Below are positions 36,120-45,360 of a stretch of 64,000 nt of DNA, piece by piece; positions within the stretch are counted from its first letter, which is position 1, and the number at the start of each line of letters is the position of its first letter. Position numbers and translations under genes: made by a program. The notes under the pieces were generated by a model. That model was not told the DNA's origin. It worked only from the letters and a program-made list of their open reading frames with translations, and did no database searches. The stretch is from Rhizobium tumorigenes (GTDB taxonomy: Bacteria > Pseudomonadota > Alphaproteobacteria > Rhizobiales > Rhizobiaceae), in contig NZ_CP117256.1 in the NCBI RefSeq assembly GCF_003240565.2, positions 620,001 to 684,000 on the forward strand, read 5' to 3'.

Positions 36120-37125
36120 AGATATCCTATCCCCTAGGCCACCAATTGTATGATCGCTGCTTGTCCCGCGCGAACTGGCAATGATCACACACGTAACGCT
36201 GTGCAAGCCTAAGAGAGCTTACATTAAAACTCAAAGTTATGAAGTGCGAGTTTTCACATGTCTGGCCTGATTTCGATCATTTAATCGATTGAAAGTTGCG
36301 CTGCCTTGAGGAACCGCGCGGGCATCGTTGCAGAATGACCGCTAGCGCCATCTGCCTCCAGCCCTCAACGACATCGCGATTTATGAAACCTCAAGAGTCA
36401 AAGACTGCGCCGACCGGTATAAGACGCCCAATCGACACGTCGCCAGCGAGGCAGCAAGAGGTCTTCTTTCCAGTATCGCCGTCTCGATGGCCAGAAGGAT
36501 CCGATATCAAGCAGGCTATTTCGGACCTCGACTTGGCAAATGAACGGTTTCGGTCATGCTCGGCTATGCCCTTCACAGCGGCAATAGAGCGGTTGACTGC
36601 CGCGCCTTGGATTGGCATTCATCAGAAAAACGATCCGCATTCCGATGGTTCAACGTCAATGGCCGACCATTTAGAAACGAAAGCCAAACTCGATCCGAGC
36701 GCATCGCACTGATCGAAATCTTGCAGGACGACGAACGCACCTGCGAATGTCCACCACACAGCGCCCTATCTGCTAACGGCAAAACGAGACAATAACTCAT
36801 GTTCAGCCACAGTTGCCGAGGGTAACGCTTGGACTAACTTCAGGCTGACAATGGGGCAACGTGATGTGCAATCTGTCCAATCTGACGAGCAACCGAGCAA
36901 GCCATTCGAACGGCTTCGGCCTAAGACGGAGCTGATGACCGGGCGGAGTAAGAGTGGCGATGCGGCGATCGGCCGGCAGGGGCAATGCTTGCCATCTGCG
37001 CCATGGCTGGTGCCGTTGGTTCTGCGCGGCTCGTCGATGCCCCCGCGCTGTTGGAGGAGGTTTTGGGCACGATCAAAGGCGAATTGCGGAAAATCACCGG
37101 TCCTAGTGAGACGCAGGCCCAATAG
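36120..37125. other. No supported gene
   Basis: About 1 kb with short conflicting frames. The region next to 36119-36290 is AT-rich and should carry the ArsR promoter. Frames at 36296-36712 and 36556-36795 have no recognisable content. Confidence 0.5.
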
Positions 37126-37150
37126 AAAACGGCCGATGCTTTACCGGCCG
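37126..37150 (-). terminator. Terminator of the azoreductase gene
   Basis: CGGCCG at 37130-37135 pairs with CGGCCG at 37145-37150 around a 9-base loop, followed on the minus strand by TTTT. It lies 27 bases after the azoreductase stop. Confidence 0.75.
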
Positions 37151-37176
37151 CTTCCTCGTCACAAAAATCCGATGGA

Positions 37177-37791
37177 TCAGGCAGCCGCCGCCAGTTCGTC
37201 AGAACGGGTGCGGGCAGCTGCAATGGCTTTCTCAGCCGCTTCAGGACCATAGGCGAGGCCTTCGACCACCACCGTCTCGACGTCGGTGACGCCGATGAAG
37301 GCAAGAATCGACTTCAGGTAGGGCGTGGCGTGGTTCAGCGCCTCGGCCGGGCCGGACGAATAGATACCGCCGGAGGCAAGCACGATATAAGCCTTTTTAC
37401 CGCTGGTCAGGCCAATCGGGCCGGTCTCACCATATTTGAAGGTCAGGCCGGCACGGGCGATGTTGTCGATCCAGCTCTTCAGTGACGAGTAGATGGAAAA
37501 ATTGATCATACCGGTACCGATGATCAGCGTGTCGGCGGCAAGCAGCTCTTGGGTCAGCAAGTCTGACGTCTTCGTCACTTCATTCTGCGCGGCAGTGCGG
37601 CCGTCGGCTGGGGTGCGAATGGCGGTTGTGAACACTTCGTCGATGTGTGGGAGCGCCGTCGCCGTCAAGTCGCGGTGCACAAGCGTTGCGCCGGGCGCCT
37701 GTGCCTTGAGCTTTTCGGCCAGTTCAGTGGCGATCTGGGTCGAAAGAGAATCGGAGCGTGGGCTGGATGTCAGGAGAAGGATGGAGGACAT
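37177..37791 (-). CDS. azoR: FMN-dependent NADH-azoreductase (AzoR)
   Basis: 204-residue flavodoxin-fold enzyme. FMN phosphate loop SSPRSDSLSTQIA near residue 9, active-site segments GTGMINFSIYSSLKSWIDNI near 92-111 and LASGGIYSSGPAEALNHATP near 139-158. The reaction is NADH-driven two-electron reduction of quinones or azo dyes. It diverges from a LysR gene with shared inverted-repeat sites, a common arrangement for quinone-stress control. Confidence 0.93.
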   Translation of the reverse strand: MSSILLLTSSPRSDSLSTQIATELAEKLKAQAPGATLVHRDLTATALPHIDEVFTTAIRTPADGRTAAQNEVTKTSDLLTQELLAADTLIIGTGMINFSIYSSLKSWIDNIARAGLTFKYGETGPIGLTSGKKAYIVLASGGIYSSGPAEALNHATPYLKSILAFIGVTDVETVVVEGLAYGPEAAEKAIAAARTRSDELAAAA

Positions 37792-37802
37792 GAAGCATTT
37801 CC

Positions 37803-37908
37803 TTTTTCGATAGGTGGCGGTTCAGTCAGGCAATCGATGCCATTCCCCAGACAGATAGGCCGGCGTGACTATCGAAAAAACTGTGATAATATGGATCGGA
37901 GCTATCGA
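37803..37908. promoter_or_regulatory. CTATCGA sites in the azoR-lysR promoter
   Basis: TTTTTCGATAG at 37803-37813 and its exact complement CTATCGAAAAA at 37869-37879 form an 11-bp inverted repeat; CTATCGA recurs at 37902-37908. These are likely binding sites of the LysR protein, with the last site close to its own start codon. Confidence 0.65.
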
Positions 37909-37923
37909 TGAAGTGGATGGATC

Positions 37924-38892
37924 GTGCTTCCCAAACCGACATTGGACCAATTGCAGGTATTCCTGGCCGTCGCCGAGGCTGGTAGCTTCTCAGCCGCCTC
38001 CCGCTCCCTCAACCGCGCCCAGTCGGTGATCTCTTATACGATCGCCAATCTCGAGGCACAGCTTCAAGTCGGGCTGTTCGAACGCTCCGGCGCCCGCCAG
38101 GCAAAGTTGACCGATGCCGGTGCCGCCATGCTCGAGGATGCCCGCCGCATCCTCTCCGATCTGGAGGTCATGCGCGCCCGCGTCCGCAGTCTCAAGGAAG
38201 GGCTCGAGGCCGAGGTCGCCGCAGCCATCAGCGTCATGGTGCCGACCGCCCTGATGGTCGAAGTGCTGCGGGAGTTCCGCGATCGTTATCCGTCCGTCTC
38301 TATGCGTCTCAATGTCGGCGAACTCGGAGCCGTCATGGAACTGGTCTCCAGCGGTCAATCGACGATCGGCATCGGCGGTGCGATCTTCAAGCAGGACGAT
38401 TCGCTGGTGGTCGAGCGCATCGGCCATTCCTTCTTGATGCCGGTCGCCGCCGCCAATCATCCGCTCGCCGCCATCGACCGGCCGTTGACGATCGCCGATG
38501 TCCGCGAAGAGGTGCAGCTTGTCGTCACCGATTCCACGGCGATGACCAAGGGGCGTGATTTCAACGTTTTATCCTACCGGACTTGGCGCGTCAGCGACGT
38601 CGCCACCAAGCATCATCTGGTGCGGGGTGGTCTGGGCTGGGGCGGGTTGCCGGCGTCGCTGATCCGCGAGGACCTGTTGAGCGGCCGCTTGGTTCATCTC
38701 GACCTCGAAGCATACGAGCAGGGCGAATATCCGATCTATGCGATCCGCAAGCTTGCCCATCCGCCCGGTCCGGCGACCGTTTGGATGGTCGATGCGTTCC
38801 GCTCGCGGCTGACCACCTGTCCGAGCCGCACAGATTTCATGGAAGGCCGGATGCCCTTCGACAGGCCGGAAGACGCCATCGCCGCGGAATGA
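37924..38892 (+). CDS. LysR-family transcriptional regulator
   Basis: 322 residues from GTG at 37924. N-terminal helix-turn-helix FLAVAEAGSFSAASRSLNRA then SVISYTIANLEAQLQVGLFE; the remaining part is the effector-binding domain (VGELGAVMELVSSGQSTIGI, GGLGWGGLPASLIREDL). Divergent from azoR, which it probably controls. Length is normal. Confidence 0.93.
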   Translation: MLPKPTLDQLQVFLAVAEAGSFSAASRSLNRAQSVISYTIANLEAQLQVGLFERSGARQAKLTDAGAAMLEDARRILSDLEVMRARVRSLKEGLEAEVAAAISVMVPTALMVEVLREFRDRYPSVSMRLNVGELGAVMELVSSGQSTIGIGGAIFKQDDSLVVERIGHSFLMPVAAANHPLAAIDRPLTIADVREEVQLVVTDSTAMTKGRDFNVLSYRTWRVSDVATKHHLVRGGLGWGGLPASLIREDLLSGRLVHLDLEAYEQGEYPIYAIRKLAHPPGPATVWMVDAFRSRLTTCPSRTDFMEGRMPFDRPEDAIAAE

Positions 38893-39241
38893 ATGGACGC
38901 CATCGGCGCTCATAAGATGCTTTGACGTGTGGCTTCTACAGCACCAGCCTGAAGGTTTGAAAACGTCGGCGACGGCGCCGACTTCTTCGATCTTGACGCT
39001 TTTCAGGTCAGCGATGAGAACGGCGGTTCAAAAGTCGGCCGCGGTATTGGCGGGATAGCCGCGCTTCGCCGTAGTAAAACTCCGCCACCTGTTTAACCTT
39101 CTGCGATGAATGCAGTAGTGTCAGAGGATCTACACCGCGCAACCGAGGTTCGCAAACTGAAGACTCAACTCCTGCGGCACGATCAAGACTACAAATCTCG
39201 TAACTTCCATAAATGGGCGCTACGCAAATTGCGAGCCGCCA
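38893..39241. other. No supported gene
   Basis: About 350 bases after the LysR gene; no frame, repeat or terminator of note. Confidence 0.45.
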
Positions 39242-39541
39242 CTAGAGGGCAGCCGTCGATGCCGACGGTCCCGTGACAAATCCCAGCACGAAAGCGACGA
39301 CCTTCTGCGAAGACATCTCGCACGGCTTTAGTGCCAGTCTTGCGTCATTCAGACGATAGAGATTGAAGCTGACGATGTCGGATCCGGCCAGGTCCTCGGC
39401 ATAGAACCAGACGCGTTTGCGATCGGCGGAGCGCTTGACGGTGACCCCCCATTTTCGACCCTCGAACAGGCCTTGCGCATAGCCGTCTGCAAATCGCTCA
39501 AGTGCGTGCCGGAAGGGATGGTGTAGCGGATCGGTGATCAT
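39242..39541 (-). CDS. Small unknown protein
   Basis: 99 residues from ATG at 39541 (MITDPLHHPFRHALERFADG). It continues YAQGLFEGRKWGVTVKRSAD, YAEDLAGSDIVSFNLYRL and a hydrophobic end KVVAFVLGFVTG. The composition looks like a real protein but no family is recognised. The frame stays open upstream, so the start could be earlier (for example ATG near 39658). Confidence 0.55.
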   Translation of the reverse strand: MITDPLHHPFRHALERFADGYAQGLFEGRKWGVTVKRSADRKRVWFYAEDLAGSDIVSFNLYRLNDARLALKPCEMSSQKVVAFVLGFVTGPSASTAAL

Positions 39542-39814
39542 TGCTGGACCATAGGGTGAGACCCAACGGCAGACAAGCGGATGACGTTCACTGGACTTTC
39601 GCGGCATTCTGGGAAAGCCGTGTGCCGATCCCTGCTTGGCCCACACCACACGGCCCATCAGCTTCAATCGCAAGAGAGCGCTACGTCGAAACAGCGCCGG
39701 AAGCGGAAACAGCGTCGCTGGCAACGACGATTTCGCATGTCGTCGTTGTGCAACGTGGCTGCCTCGACCTTGTCGTCGTCGACCGCTGCCCACGAGCGCA
39801 TTTCGTCCGCCACT

Positions 39815-39873
39815 GGCCATCTCCTTTGAGTACCAAAGGAGATGGCCGGGCAGACCAGAGGATATGCCCGGCC
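39815..39873 (-). terminator. Two overlapping perfect hairpins after the DUF4142 gene
   Basis: A 14-bp perfect stem (39815-39828 with 39834-39847, 5-base loop) and a 9-bp GC-rich stem GGCCGGGCA/TGCCCGGCC (39844-39852 with 39865-39873). They share GGCC at 39844-39847, so both cannot form fully at once. The GC-rich stem begins 12 bases after the DUF4142 stop. Together they probably end that transcript. Confidence 0.65.
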
Positions 39874-39885
39874 GGTCGCGTCGGA

Positions 39886-40419
39886 TCAGTGTGCCGCGAC
39901 GAGCCCGAGAACATGCATCTTGTGCATCTCGAGCTTCGGCAGCGTCTTCTTGGCGAAAGCTTTCACTGCCGCATCGTCCCCACCCTTGGCATAGGTGGCA
40001 AACAGCGTAACGGCTTCCATGTGCGCCGACGTCTGCATATCGATGTAGAGCGGCTCGAATTCCTGGTCGGTCGCGCCCTTGAGCAATTCCAGCATGGCTG
40101 CATGCTTCGGCGACAGCACAGGTGCGCCATCACCGAGCCTAGCGGCCTTCTTCAAACCTTCGGCTGCCGCGGTGTGGTCGGAGATCATCTTTTTGGCGAA
40201 GTCCTTTACATCGGCATCCTTGGCCTTTTGCGCGGCAAGCTTGCTCGATTCAATCTCGAACTCATTGGAACTGGTGACCACCTTCACGAAGGATGCCTTG
40301 TCTACGGACATCGCTGGGGCCGCCGTATCGGCGCTCGCTGGCATCTTAGCCATCGAATACGAAGCGGAAGCGGAAAAAATGGCAACGCTCATAAGGGCTG
40401 CTTTGAGTGTTCTGTTCAT
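39886..40419 (-). CDS. DUF4142-family exported protein
   Basis: 177 residues from ATG at 40419, which follows AGGAAA. Signal peptide LKAALMSVAIFSASASYSMA. The mature part is a helical ferritin-like DUF4142 domain: SVDKASFVKVVTSSNEFEIE, KDFAKKMISDHTAAAEGLKK and MQTSAHMEAVTLFATYAKGG. Function of the family is unknown; in rhizobia such genes are often stress-linked. Its start lies 11 bases after the esterase stop. Confidence 0.88.
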   Translation of the reverse strand: MNRTLKAALMSVAIFSASASYSMAKMPASADTAAPAMSVDKASFVKVVTSSNEFEIESSKLAAQKAKDADVKDFAKKMISDHTAAAEGLKKAARLGDGAPVLSPKHAAMLELLKGATDQEFEPLYIDMQTSAHMEAVTLFATYAKGGDDAAVKAFAKKTLPKLEMHKMHVLGLVAAH

Positions 40420-40430
40420 GGTCGTTTTCC

Positions 40431-41480
40431 TCACTTTGCCTTGTCGAAGGCGGACTTCAGATCGGCGATTGCCATGTCGTTGGCTTCCTTCGCCTGCGGC
40501 ACGACCTTGGCCATCCCGAAGAATTCGTGCGTGACGCCGGGGAATGTCTTGGCATCGACCTGAACGCCGGCGTCCTTCAGCTTTGCGGCGTAGGTTTCGC
40601 CTTCAGAGCGCAATGGGTCGATCTGCGCCGTGATAATGGTTGCGGGCGCGACACCCGCCAGGTCGGTACGGCCGACCAGGTTCAGACGGGGATCGGACGT
40701 CTGATCCATCGAGGCGAACGTGTTCTTGACGAACCAGGCCATGTCCGCCTTGCCAAGCGGCTTGGCGTCGGCATTTTCCTTGTAGGACGGTGTATCCATA
40801 TCGTTGCCGGCAACAGGGTAGACGAGCAACTGGTAGACAGGCTGCCTTGTCTTCTTCTCTTTTGCCATCAGGGCAACATTGGCGGCCAGATTGCCACCGG
40901 CGCTTTCGCCGGCCACGGCGATCTTGTGAGCATTCCCATTCAGCTGTTGGATGTTCTTGGTGACCCACTCGTAGGCGTTCCAGGCGTCTTCGTGGGCTGC
41001 TGGAAACTTGTGTTCCGGAGCGTGACGATACTCGACGGAGACGACGACAGCATTCACGCCGAGGGCGAGACCGCGCGGCGCGGCGTCATACACGTTTAGG
41101 TCCGCAACGACCCACCCGCCGCCGTGGTAGTAGACGATGACCGGGAATGGGCCTTTGCCGCCTGGGATATAGACACGGGCGGCGAGCTTTCCATCTTGCG
41201 TCGGGATGGCGATGTCCTTGGTGGTGACCTGGGCCTCGGGGTTAGAGGAGATGCGCTTGTCCCACTGGACAGCCTTGGCGGCGTCGGCAGCGCTTGCCTG
41301 AGTCCGGGCTTCTGGCACCGTCAGCGTTGCGAATGGCTTGGAGCCGAGATCGGTCAGCTTGTCGAGGACGGCCTGCATCTCGGCCGATGGCTTGGCCATC
41401 TCCTGGGCAAAGACCGGGACGGCTATGGTGGATGACAGCAGCAACGCTGCAAGTGGGGCGACAAGTCTCTTCATATGCAT
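40431..41480 (-). CDS. Exported alpha/beta-hydrolase (HSL-type esterase)
   Basis: 349 residues from ATG at 41480 with AAGGAG 7 bases upstream. Signal peptide RLVAPLAALLLSSTIAVPVFA. Hormone-sensitive-lipase-family marks: oxyanion HGGGWVVADLNVYD, nucleophile elbow VAGESAGGNLAANVAL, Asp region TAQIDPLRSEGETYA and catalytic His in FPGVTHEFFGMA. It should hydrolyse short-chain esters in the periplasm. Probably co-transcribed with the DUF4142 gene. Confidence 0.9.
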   Translation of the reverse strand: MHMKRLVAPLAALLLSSTIAVPVFAQEMAKPSAEMQAVLDKLTDLGSKPFATLTVPEARTQASAADAAKAVQWDKRISSNPEAQVTTKDIAIPTQDGKLAARVYIPGGKGPFPVIVYYHGGGWVVADLNVYDAAPRGLALGVNAVVVSVEYRHAPEHKFPAAHEDAWNAYEWVTKNIQQLNGNAHKIAVAGESAGGNLAANVALMAKEKKTRQPVYQLLVYPVAGNDMDTPSYKENADAKPLGKADMAWFVKNTFASMDQTSDPRLNLVGRTDLAGVAPATIITAQIDPLRSEGETYAAKLKDAGVQVDAKTFPGVTHEFFGMAKVVPQAKEANDMAIADLKSAFDKAK

Positions 41481-41712
41481 TCTCGGGCTCCTTGGATGTG
41501 AGGCCGTAGAACTTACAAATTTTTCCATTGTTCCAATTACTTGGTGAATCGCCGAGTTTGACCACGCATTCGGTATCCGCGGACGAACTTGGCCCAAAAA
41601 TTCGTACGTTTGGTGCCACTATCTCTTGAACACGCGCCAACCGACATCGATGCCATTCAGGCGGTCCACGGGAAGTGGTATCGATCATCCTTGCACCACG
41701 TGCGACGGCACC

Positions 41713-42042
41713 GTGCTCTTGACCTAGCGATATGGCGAAAAGGTCCGGCCTGAGGACAACCACTTCGAAAGCATTGATGGCGCGGCCGAGCCGGAAATGA
41801 TGCCGTTCGTGCAGCGGATCATCACACAACGGAAAAAGGACTGGTCGCCGGCGATGGTCGAAGATCCGGCCCGGGAGGGCCTGCTCGCCATGATTGCCGA
41901 TAACGGGCAGCATTGAAGCTTGTGAAGAAGGGCAAGCCGGCAGCCTCTCCTCCATTCAGCCGGCAAGCCATGTCATCAACATTATGGATACGCTGCGCCG
42001 GCGCATCGAGGCGACCGGATCTGGAAAGCGCGCCTGTGCGCG
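41713..42042 (+). pseudogene. Relic of a Ku-type DNA end-binding protein
   Basis: C-terminal Ku pieces in several frames: VLLT, an in-frame TAG, RYGEKVRPEDNHFESI, then AAEPEMMPFVQRIITQRKKD, WSPAMVEDPAREGLLAMIAD and a stop. Next come KLVKKGKPAASPP and QPASHVINIMDTLRRRIEAT in other frames. These match the order of the C-terminal part of rhizobial Ku. The N-terminal ring domain is missing. Confidence 0.7.
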
Positions 42043-42424
42043 AGGAGACCGATCATGTGACTTATGCCCGTTGGGGAGAACGGTCATTTCTCCGTGACCG
42101 ACGGCACTGTGACCAGACCGTTGTGGTGACGCGGAAGCTTTGACAGCTAAGACAGGGGAAAGGTTGCTTCGGTGGCAGAGACCGAGCAACTGATTGATAT
42201 GTTCCCAAACATTGCCGAAGAAAACCTCGCGAGCCAGAAGCAGCCCGGAGATGGCCGCATCTGGGTGCCGGATGCGGATGTCAGTCGGTGGCAAGACGTT
42301 CAGTCTTTGAGGTGGAGGCTTCGGCGTCCGGCGAGCGCCCCATGAACGATAGGAACAGAGGCCATCCATGTTTCAAGCTGAAGCTTGTCCATCTGCATCT
42401 GAAGTTCCTGCGGACCGCGTTGCC
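42043..42424. other. No supported gene
   Basis: About 380 bases after the Ku relic. A short plus frame near 42180-42330 reads AETEQLIDMFPNIAEENLAS but has no start or known relative. Confidence 0.4.
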
Positions 42425-43342
42425 TCAGCGTCCGTCCAAAGGAATGGCTTGCCGAATGTCCTCGCCTTTGAGGTTTTTTCGGTGGAAGATAAACAGGCCG
42501 GCAAAGACGATGATCGCCGCGCCAGCGAGAAGTTGGGCGTCAGGAACGTCGCCGAAGAACACAAACCCGAACACGACCGCCCACAGCAAGAGTGTATATT
42601 GCAGCGGGGCAAGCAGCGAGGCCGGAGCGAGCTTCAGTGCACGCGTCAGCAGAAGATGGGCGCACGTACCGACAATACCGAGGAAAAGCATTGCGATCCA
42701 AATATCAAGCCCGGCCTCCCGCCAGTCGCTGACCGACAGGATTATGCCCACGACCATGACCACCAGCGTTTGCGAGGTGACAAGAACGGTGTCGCGTGTC
42801 GATCGAAGGTAGCGGCTAGATATAATGGTCAGAGCGAAACCGACGCTCCCGGCGACGGCAAATAAAGAAGGCAGGGACAACATCGCGGTCGACGGCCTCA
42901 GAGCGATCACCACACCGGCAAACCCGACCCCGACAGCAAGCCAACGCCTCCATCCGATCCTCTCGCCCAGGAGGAAATGCGACAGAGCAGCGACATAGAT
43001 CGGTGCCGCCATATAGAATGTGATCACGTCGGCGAGTGGCAGATAGGCCACCGCCGCGTAGAACAGGGAGACGTCCGCAGTGGCCATGACGGCTCGGCCG
43101 AGCAGCAGGCCTGGTTGTCGAACATCCAGCAACGCGCTCGGCCCCTGCCGTGCTATCATCGGTATCAGGACGATGAATGAGCCCAGCGACCTCATCACGA
43201 GTACCTGGCCCAAAGCAAAGCTCGCAAGAAGCCACTTTCCGACGGCATCGTTTACGGCAAAGAGAAGGTCGCCAAAAAGCATCAGGACCACGCCGAGCAT
43301 CACGGCATTGCCGAGATTCCCGGCGGTTGCTGCAGGCTTCAT
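42425..43342 (-). CDS. DMT/EamA-family transporter
   Basis: 305 residues from ATG at 43342, preceded by GGGAGG. Ten hydrophobic segments in two EamA repeats: GVVLMLFGDLLFAVNDAVGK, YLPLADVITFYMAAPIYVAA, ALKLAPASLLAPLQYTLLLW and LLAGAAIIVFAGLFIFHRK. Members export metabolites or amino acids; the substrate is unknown. Confidence 0.9.
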   Translation of the reverse strand: MKPAATAGNLGNAVMLGVVLMLFGDLLFAVNDAVGKWLLASFALGQVLVMRSLGSFIVLIPMIARQGPSALLDVRQPGLLLGRAVMATADVSLFYAAVAYLPLADVITFYMAAPIYVAALSHFLLGERIGWRRWLAVGVGFAGVVIALRPSTAMLSLPSLFAVAGSVGFALTIISSRYLRSTRDTVLVTSQTLVVMVVGIILSVSDWREAGLDIWIAMLFLGIVGTCAHLLLTRALKLAPASLLAPLQYTLLLWAVVFGFVFFGDVPDAQLLAGAAIIVFAGLFIFHRKNLKGEDIRQAIPLDGR

Positions 43343-43702
43343 ACGAATTCCTCCCAAAGAGCCGTCGGTCACCATCAGATCACGCAACACTATCGGCTGC
43401 GTGCGCCACTACCATCAAATAAGGTAGCCGCGCCAGCCCATCTGGCGACCTCGGCAAGGCGACAGAAGAAGGGTTTGGATCCCGGATTCCGTTCGGCAAA
43501 GGAAGCCCAACGCCACACGATTATCGGTTTGAGAACCGCCAGCCTTTGCTGGACACATTGACGACGAGGGGAATGGCACTACATCCGGCGGCAAATGCCC
43601 GTAAGGCCAACCACGCGGGGTCAGTGTTGCATTATCGATAACGGCCACGCTGGGAGCGGCTAGGCTAGGTAACAATCTTCGTTTCTGCCGGGAAGCATCG
43701 AT
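43343..43702. other. Promoter region between divergent genes
   Basis: 360 bases separating the DMT gene from the 2H phosphoesterase gene. A minus frame here (43415-43819) overlaps the phosphoesterase and lacks recognisable content. Confidence 0.4.
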
Positions 43703-44224
43703 TTGAAAACACGAAAACCACTCATCCTGACCGCGCGGATAGCCGACGAAGATCTCCAGCCATTCGACGTTCTGCGAAGACGGCATTTCCCTTCGGATCG
43801 CAATTTTCTTCGCGCTCATCTAACGATGTTCCACCGTCTGCCGGGAGAGCATCTCGAGGAAGTACTACTACACCTCGGCCGCGCATCACGAGATGCCTCC
43901 GCCATTTCCGCCGACGTCACTGGCCTTCGTCATCTGGGCGCGGGTGTGGCCTTCGCCGTCGATAGTCGGGAACTCCAATCGACACGCAGCAGTCTGAAAT
44001 CGGCCTTCGCGCCATGGCTGAATTCGCAGGACATGCAGAAATGGCAACCGCACATCACCATTCAGAACAAAGCTACACGGGCCGCCGCCGACGCTCTCTG
44101 CAAGAAGCTGGGGGAGACCTTTCACCCCCATTCGATCGAGATCACAGGACTAGACGTATGGCAGTATCTTGGCGGCCCGTGGAAGCATGAGGCCTCCGTC
44201 CTCTTTGCCGAAGCTAGTGAATAA
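43703..44224 (+). CDS. 2'-5' RNA ligase/2H phosphoesterase family protein
   Basis: 173 residues from TTG at 43703, with GGGAA upstream. The two H-x-T/S-x motifs are RAHLTMFHRLPG near residue 39 and WQPHITIQNKAT near 113. These form the two-histidine site that acts on cyclic phosphate or 2'-5' bonds. Its natural substrate is unknown. Length is normal for the LigT-like group. Confidence 0.85.
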   Translation: MKTRKPLILTARIADEDLQPFDVLRRRHFPSDRNFLRAHLTMFHRLPGEHLEEVLLHLGRASRDASAISADVTGLRHLGAGVAFAVDSRELQSTRSSLKSAFAPWLNSQDMQKWQPHITIQNKATRAAADALCKKLGETFHPHSIEITGLDVWQYLGGPWKHEASVLFAEASE

Positions 44225-44324
44225 GTGGTTGTCGAGAATTCCAAACGGTTCGTCTGAAACGTTTTGACCAGATCGGCATTTCTCCGGAGTGGAACGATGC
44301 GGCCACTTCCAGTAGGAGGATATA

Positions 44325-44549
44325 GTGAATACCGATCGCGACGAATTGCTTCGCAAGAATGCGTATCACAAATGGGAAGCGGAAGGCCGACCAGACGGCC
44401 AACATGACAAACATTGGCGCGACGCTGAGCGCGAGTTTTCTACGGTGGCAGAGGAGGAACTGACTGACAAGGAAGCCCATCGGGGTGACGCTCCCACTCC
44501 GTCCACCGAATTGCCAAAGGTCGGCGAGTTCTCGTCCGTGAATAAATAG
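44325..44549 (+). CDS. DUF2934-domain small protein
   Basis: 74 residues from GTG at 44325, with a strong AGGAGG site. The short DUF2934 motif is at the start: IRKNAY-like LLRKNAYHKWEAEGRPDGQ then HDKHWRDAEREF. The tail is acidic and disordered. Common in Rhizobiales; function unknown. Confidence 0.85.
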   Translation: MNTDRDELLRKNAYHKWEAEGRPDGQHDKHWRDAEREFSTVAEEELTDKEAHRGDAPTPSTELPKVGEFSSVNK

Positions 44550-44677
44550 CCTTGCTTCCCTGACCGCTGGACCCTGTACTCTTGTGACAGCGATCGCCAT
44601 CGGCATAGGCCGTCACGGTCGTCTGGCTACCTTGAAGGACTGCGTAGCGTTAAGCGGATTCTGCATAGGACATCCGA

Positions 44678-45181
44678 ATGCGAACAAGGCAGATACTGCT
44701 TGCGCAGAGTGGTTGGATCCCAAACAACAAAACACTGCCAGTCTTGATTTATGACAACGCTGTAGGTGCCGCCGACGCGCCCGAAACCTTTGAGCGCCTT
44801 TTCTCGGATAACGGTTGGCAAGGCATTTGGCATAACGGGGTGTTTGATTATCACCATTATCACAGCGGCGCACATGAGGTGCTCGGGATTGCCAGTGGGA
44901 ACGCCCGATTGCAGATCGGCGGGCCAGGCGGAGAGACGCTGGACGTCCAGGCCGGAGATTGTCTCGTGCTGCCGGCTGGTACGGGACACATGAACCTCGG
45001 CTCTAGCTATGATTTTCGTGTCGTCGGCGCATACCCGCCGGGGCAAAGCGCAGACATCTTGACGTCGGCACCTTCCAAGGAACAGCAGGTTCGGATCGAC
45101 CGATTGCCGCTCCCTCAGACAGATCCCTTGCAGGGAGCCACCGGCGCGCTGATTTCGCTATGGCATCGCGGCAGCGACTAG
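44678..45181 (+). CDS. Cupin-domain protein
   Basis: 167 residues. Cupin motif 1 region GIWHNGVFDYHHYHSGAHEV then LGIASGNARLQIGG, and motif 2 region AGDCLVLPAGTGHMNLG. The histidines fit one metal site. Resembles the YjlB group, whose role is unknown. It lies between DUF2934 and the L,D-transpeptidase but has its own spacing. Confidence 0.88.
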   Translation: MRTRQILLAQSGWIPNNKTLPVLIYDNAVGAADAPETFERLFSDNGWQGIWHNGVFDYHHYHSGAHEVLGIASGNARLQIGGPGGETLDVQAGDCLVLPAGTGHMNLGSSYDFRVVGAYPPGQSADILTSAPSKEQQVRIDRLPLPQTDPLQGATGALISLWHRGSD

Positions 45182-45360
45182 CGCCTCACAATGCATCGGC
45201 GACCTTCAATCTGCCGCTTTGTAGGGCCAACGTAGCTTCGATTGGTGGCGCAATCATTCGAGGGGTTGAGACTTGCCGTGATTGCGACCTCGTAATGCGA
45301 CCTTGAGCGAGGGCGCTGGCGGCACAAAGTCACCTGTCGTACTTAATCCTAGGACAAGAA

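Noticed and set aside
36296..36795. Two overlapping plus frames near the NolR-like gene
   Set aside because: No recognisable domains; composition like random GC-rich sequence.
39541..40563. Plus-strand frame of 340 residues
   Set aside because: Runs antisense through the DUF4142 gene and hairpins; no motif.
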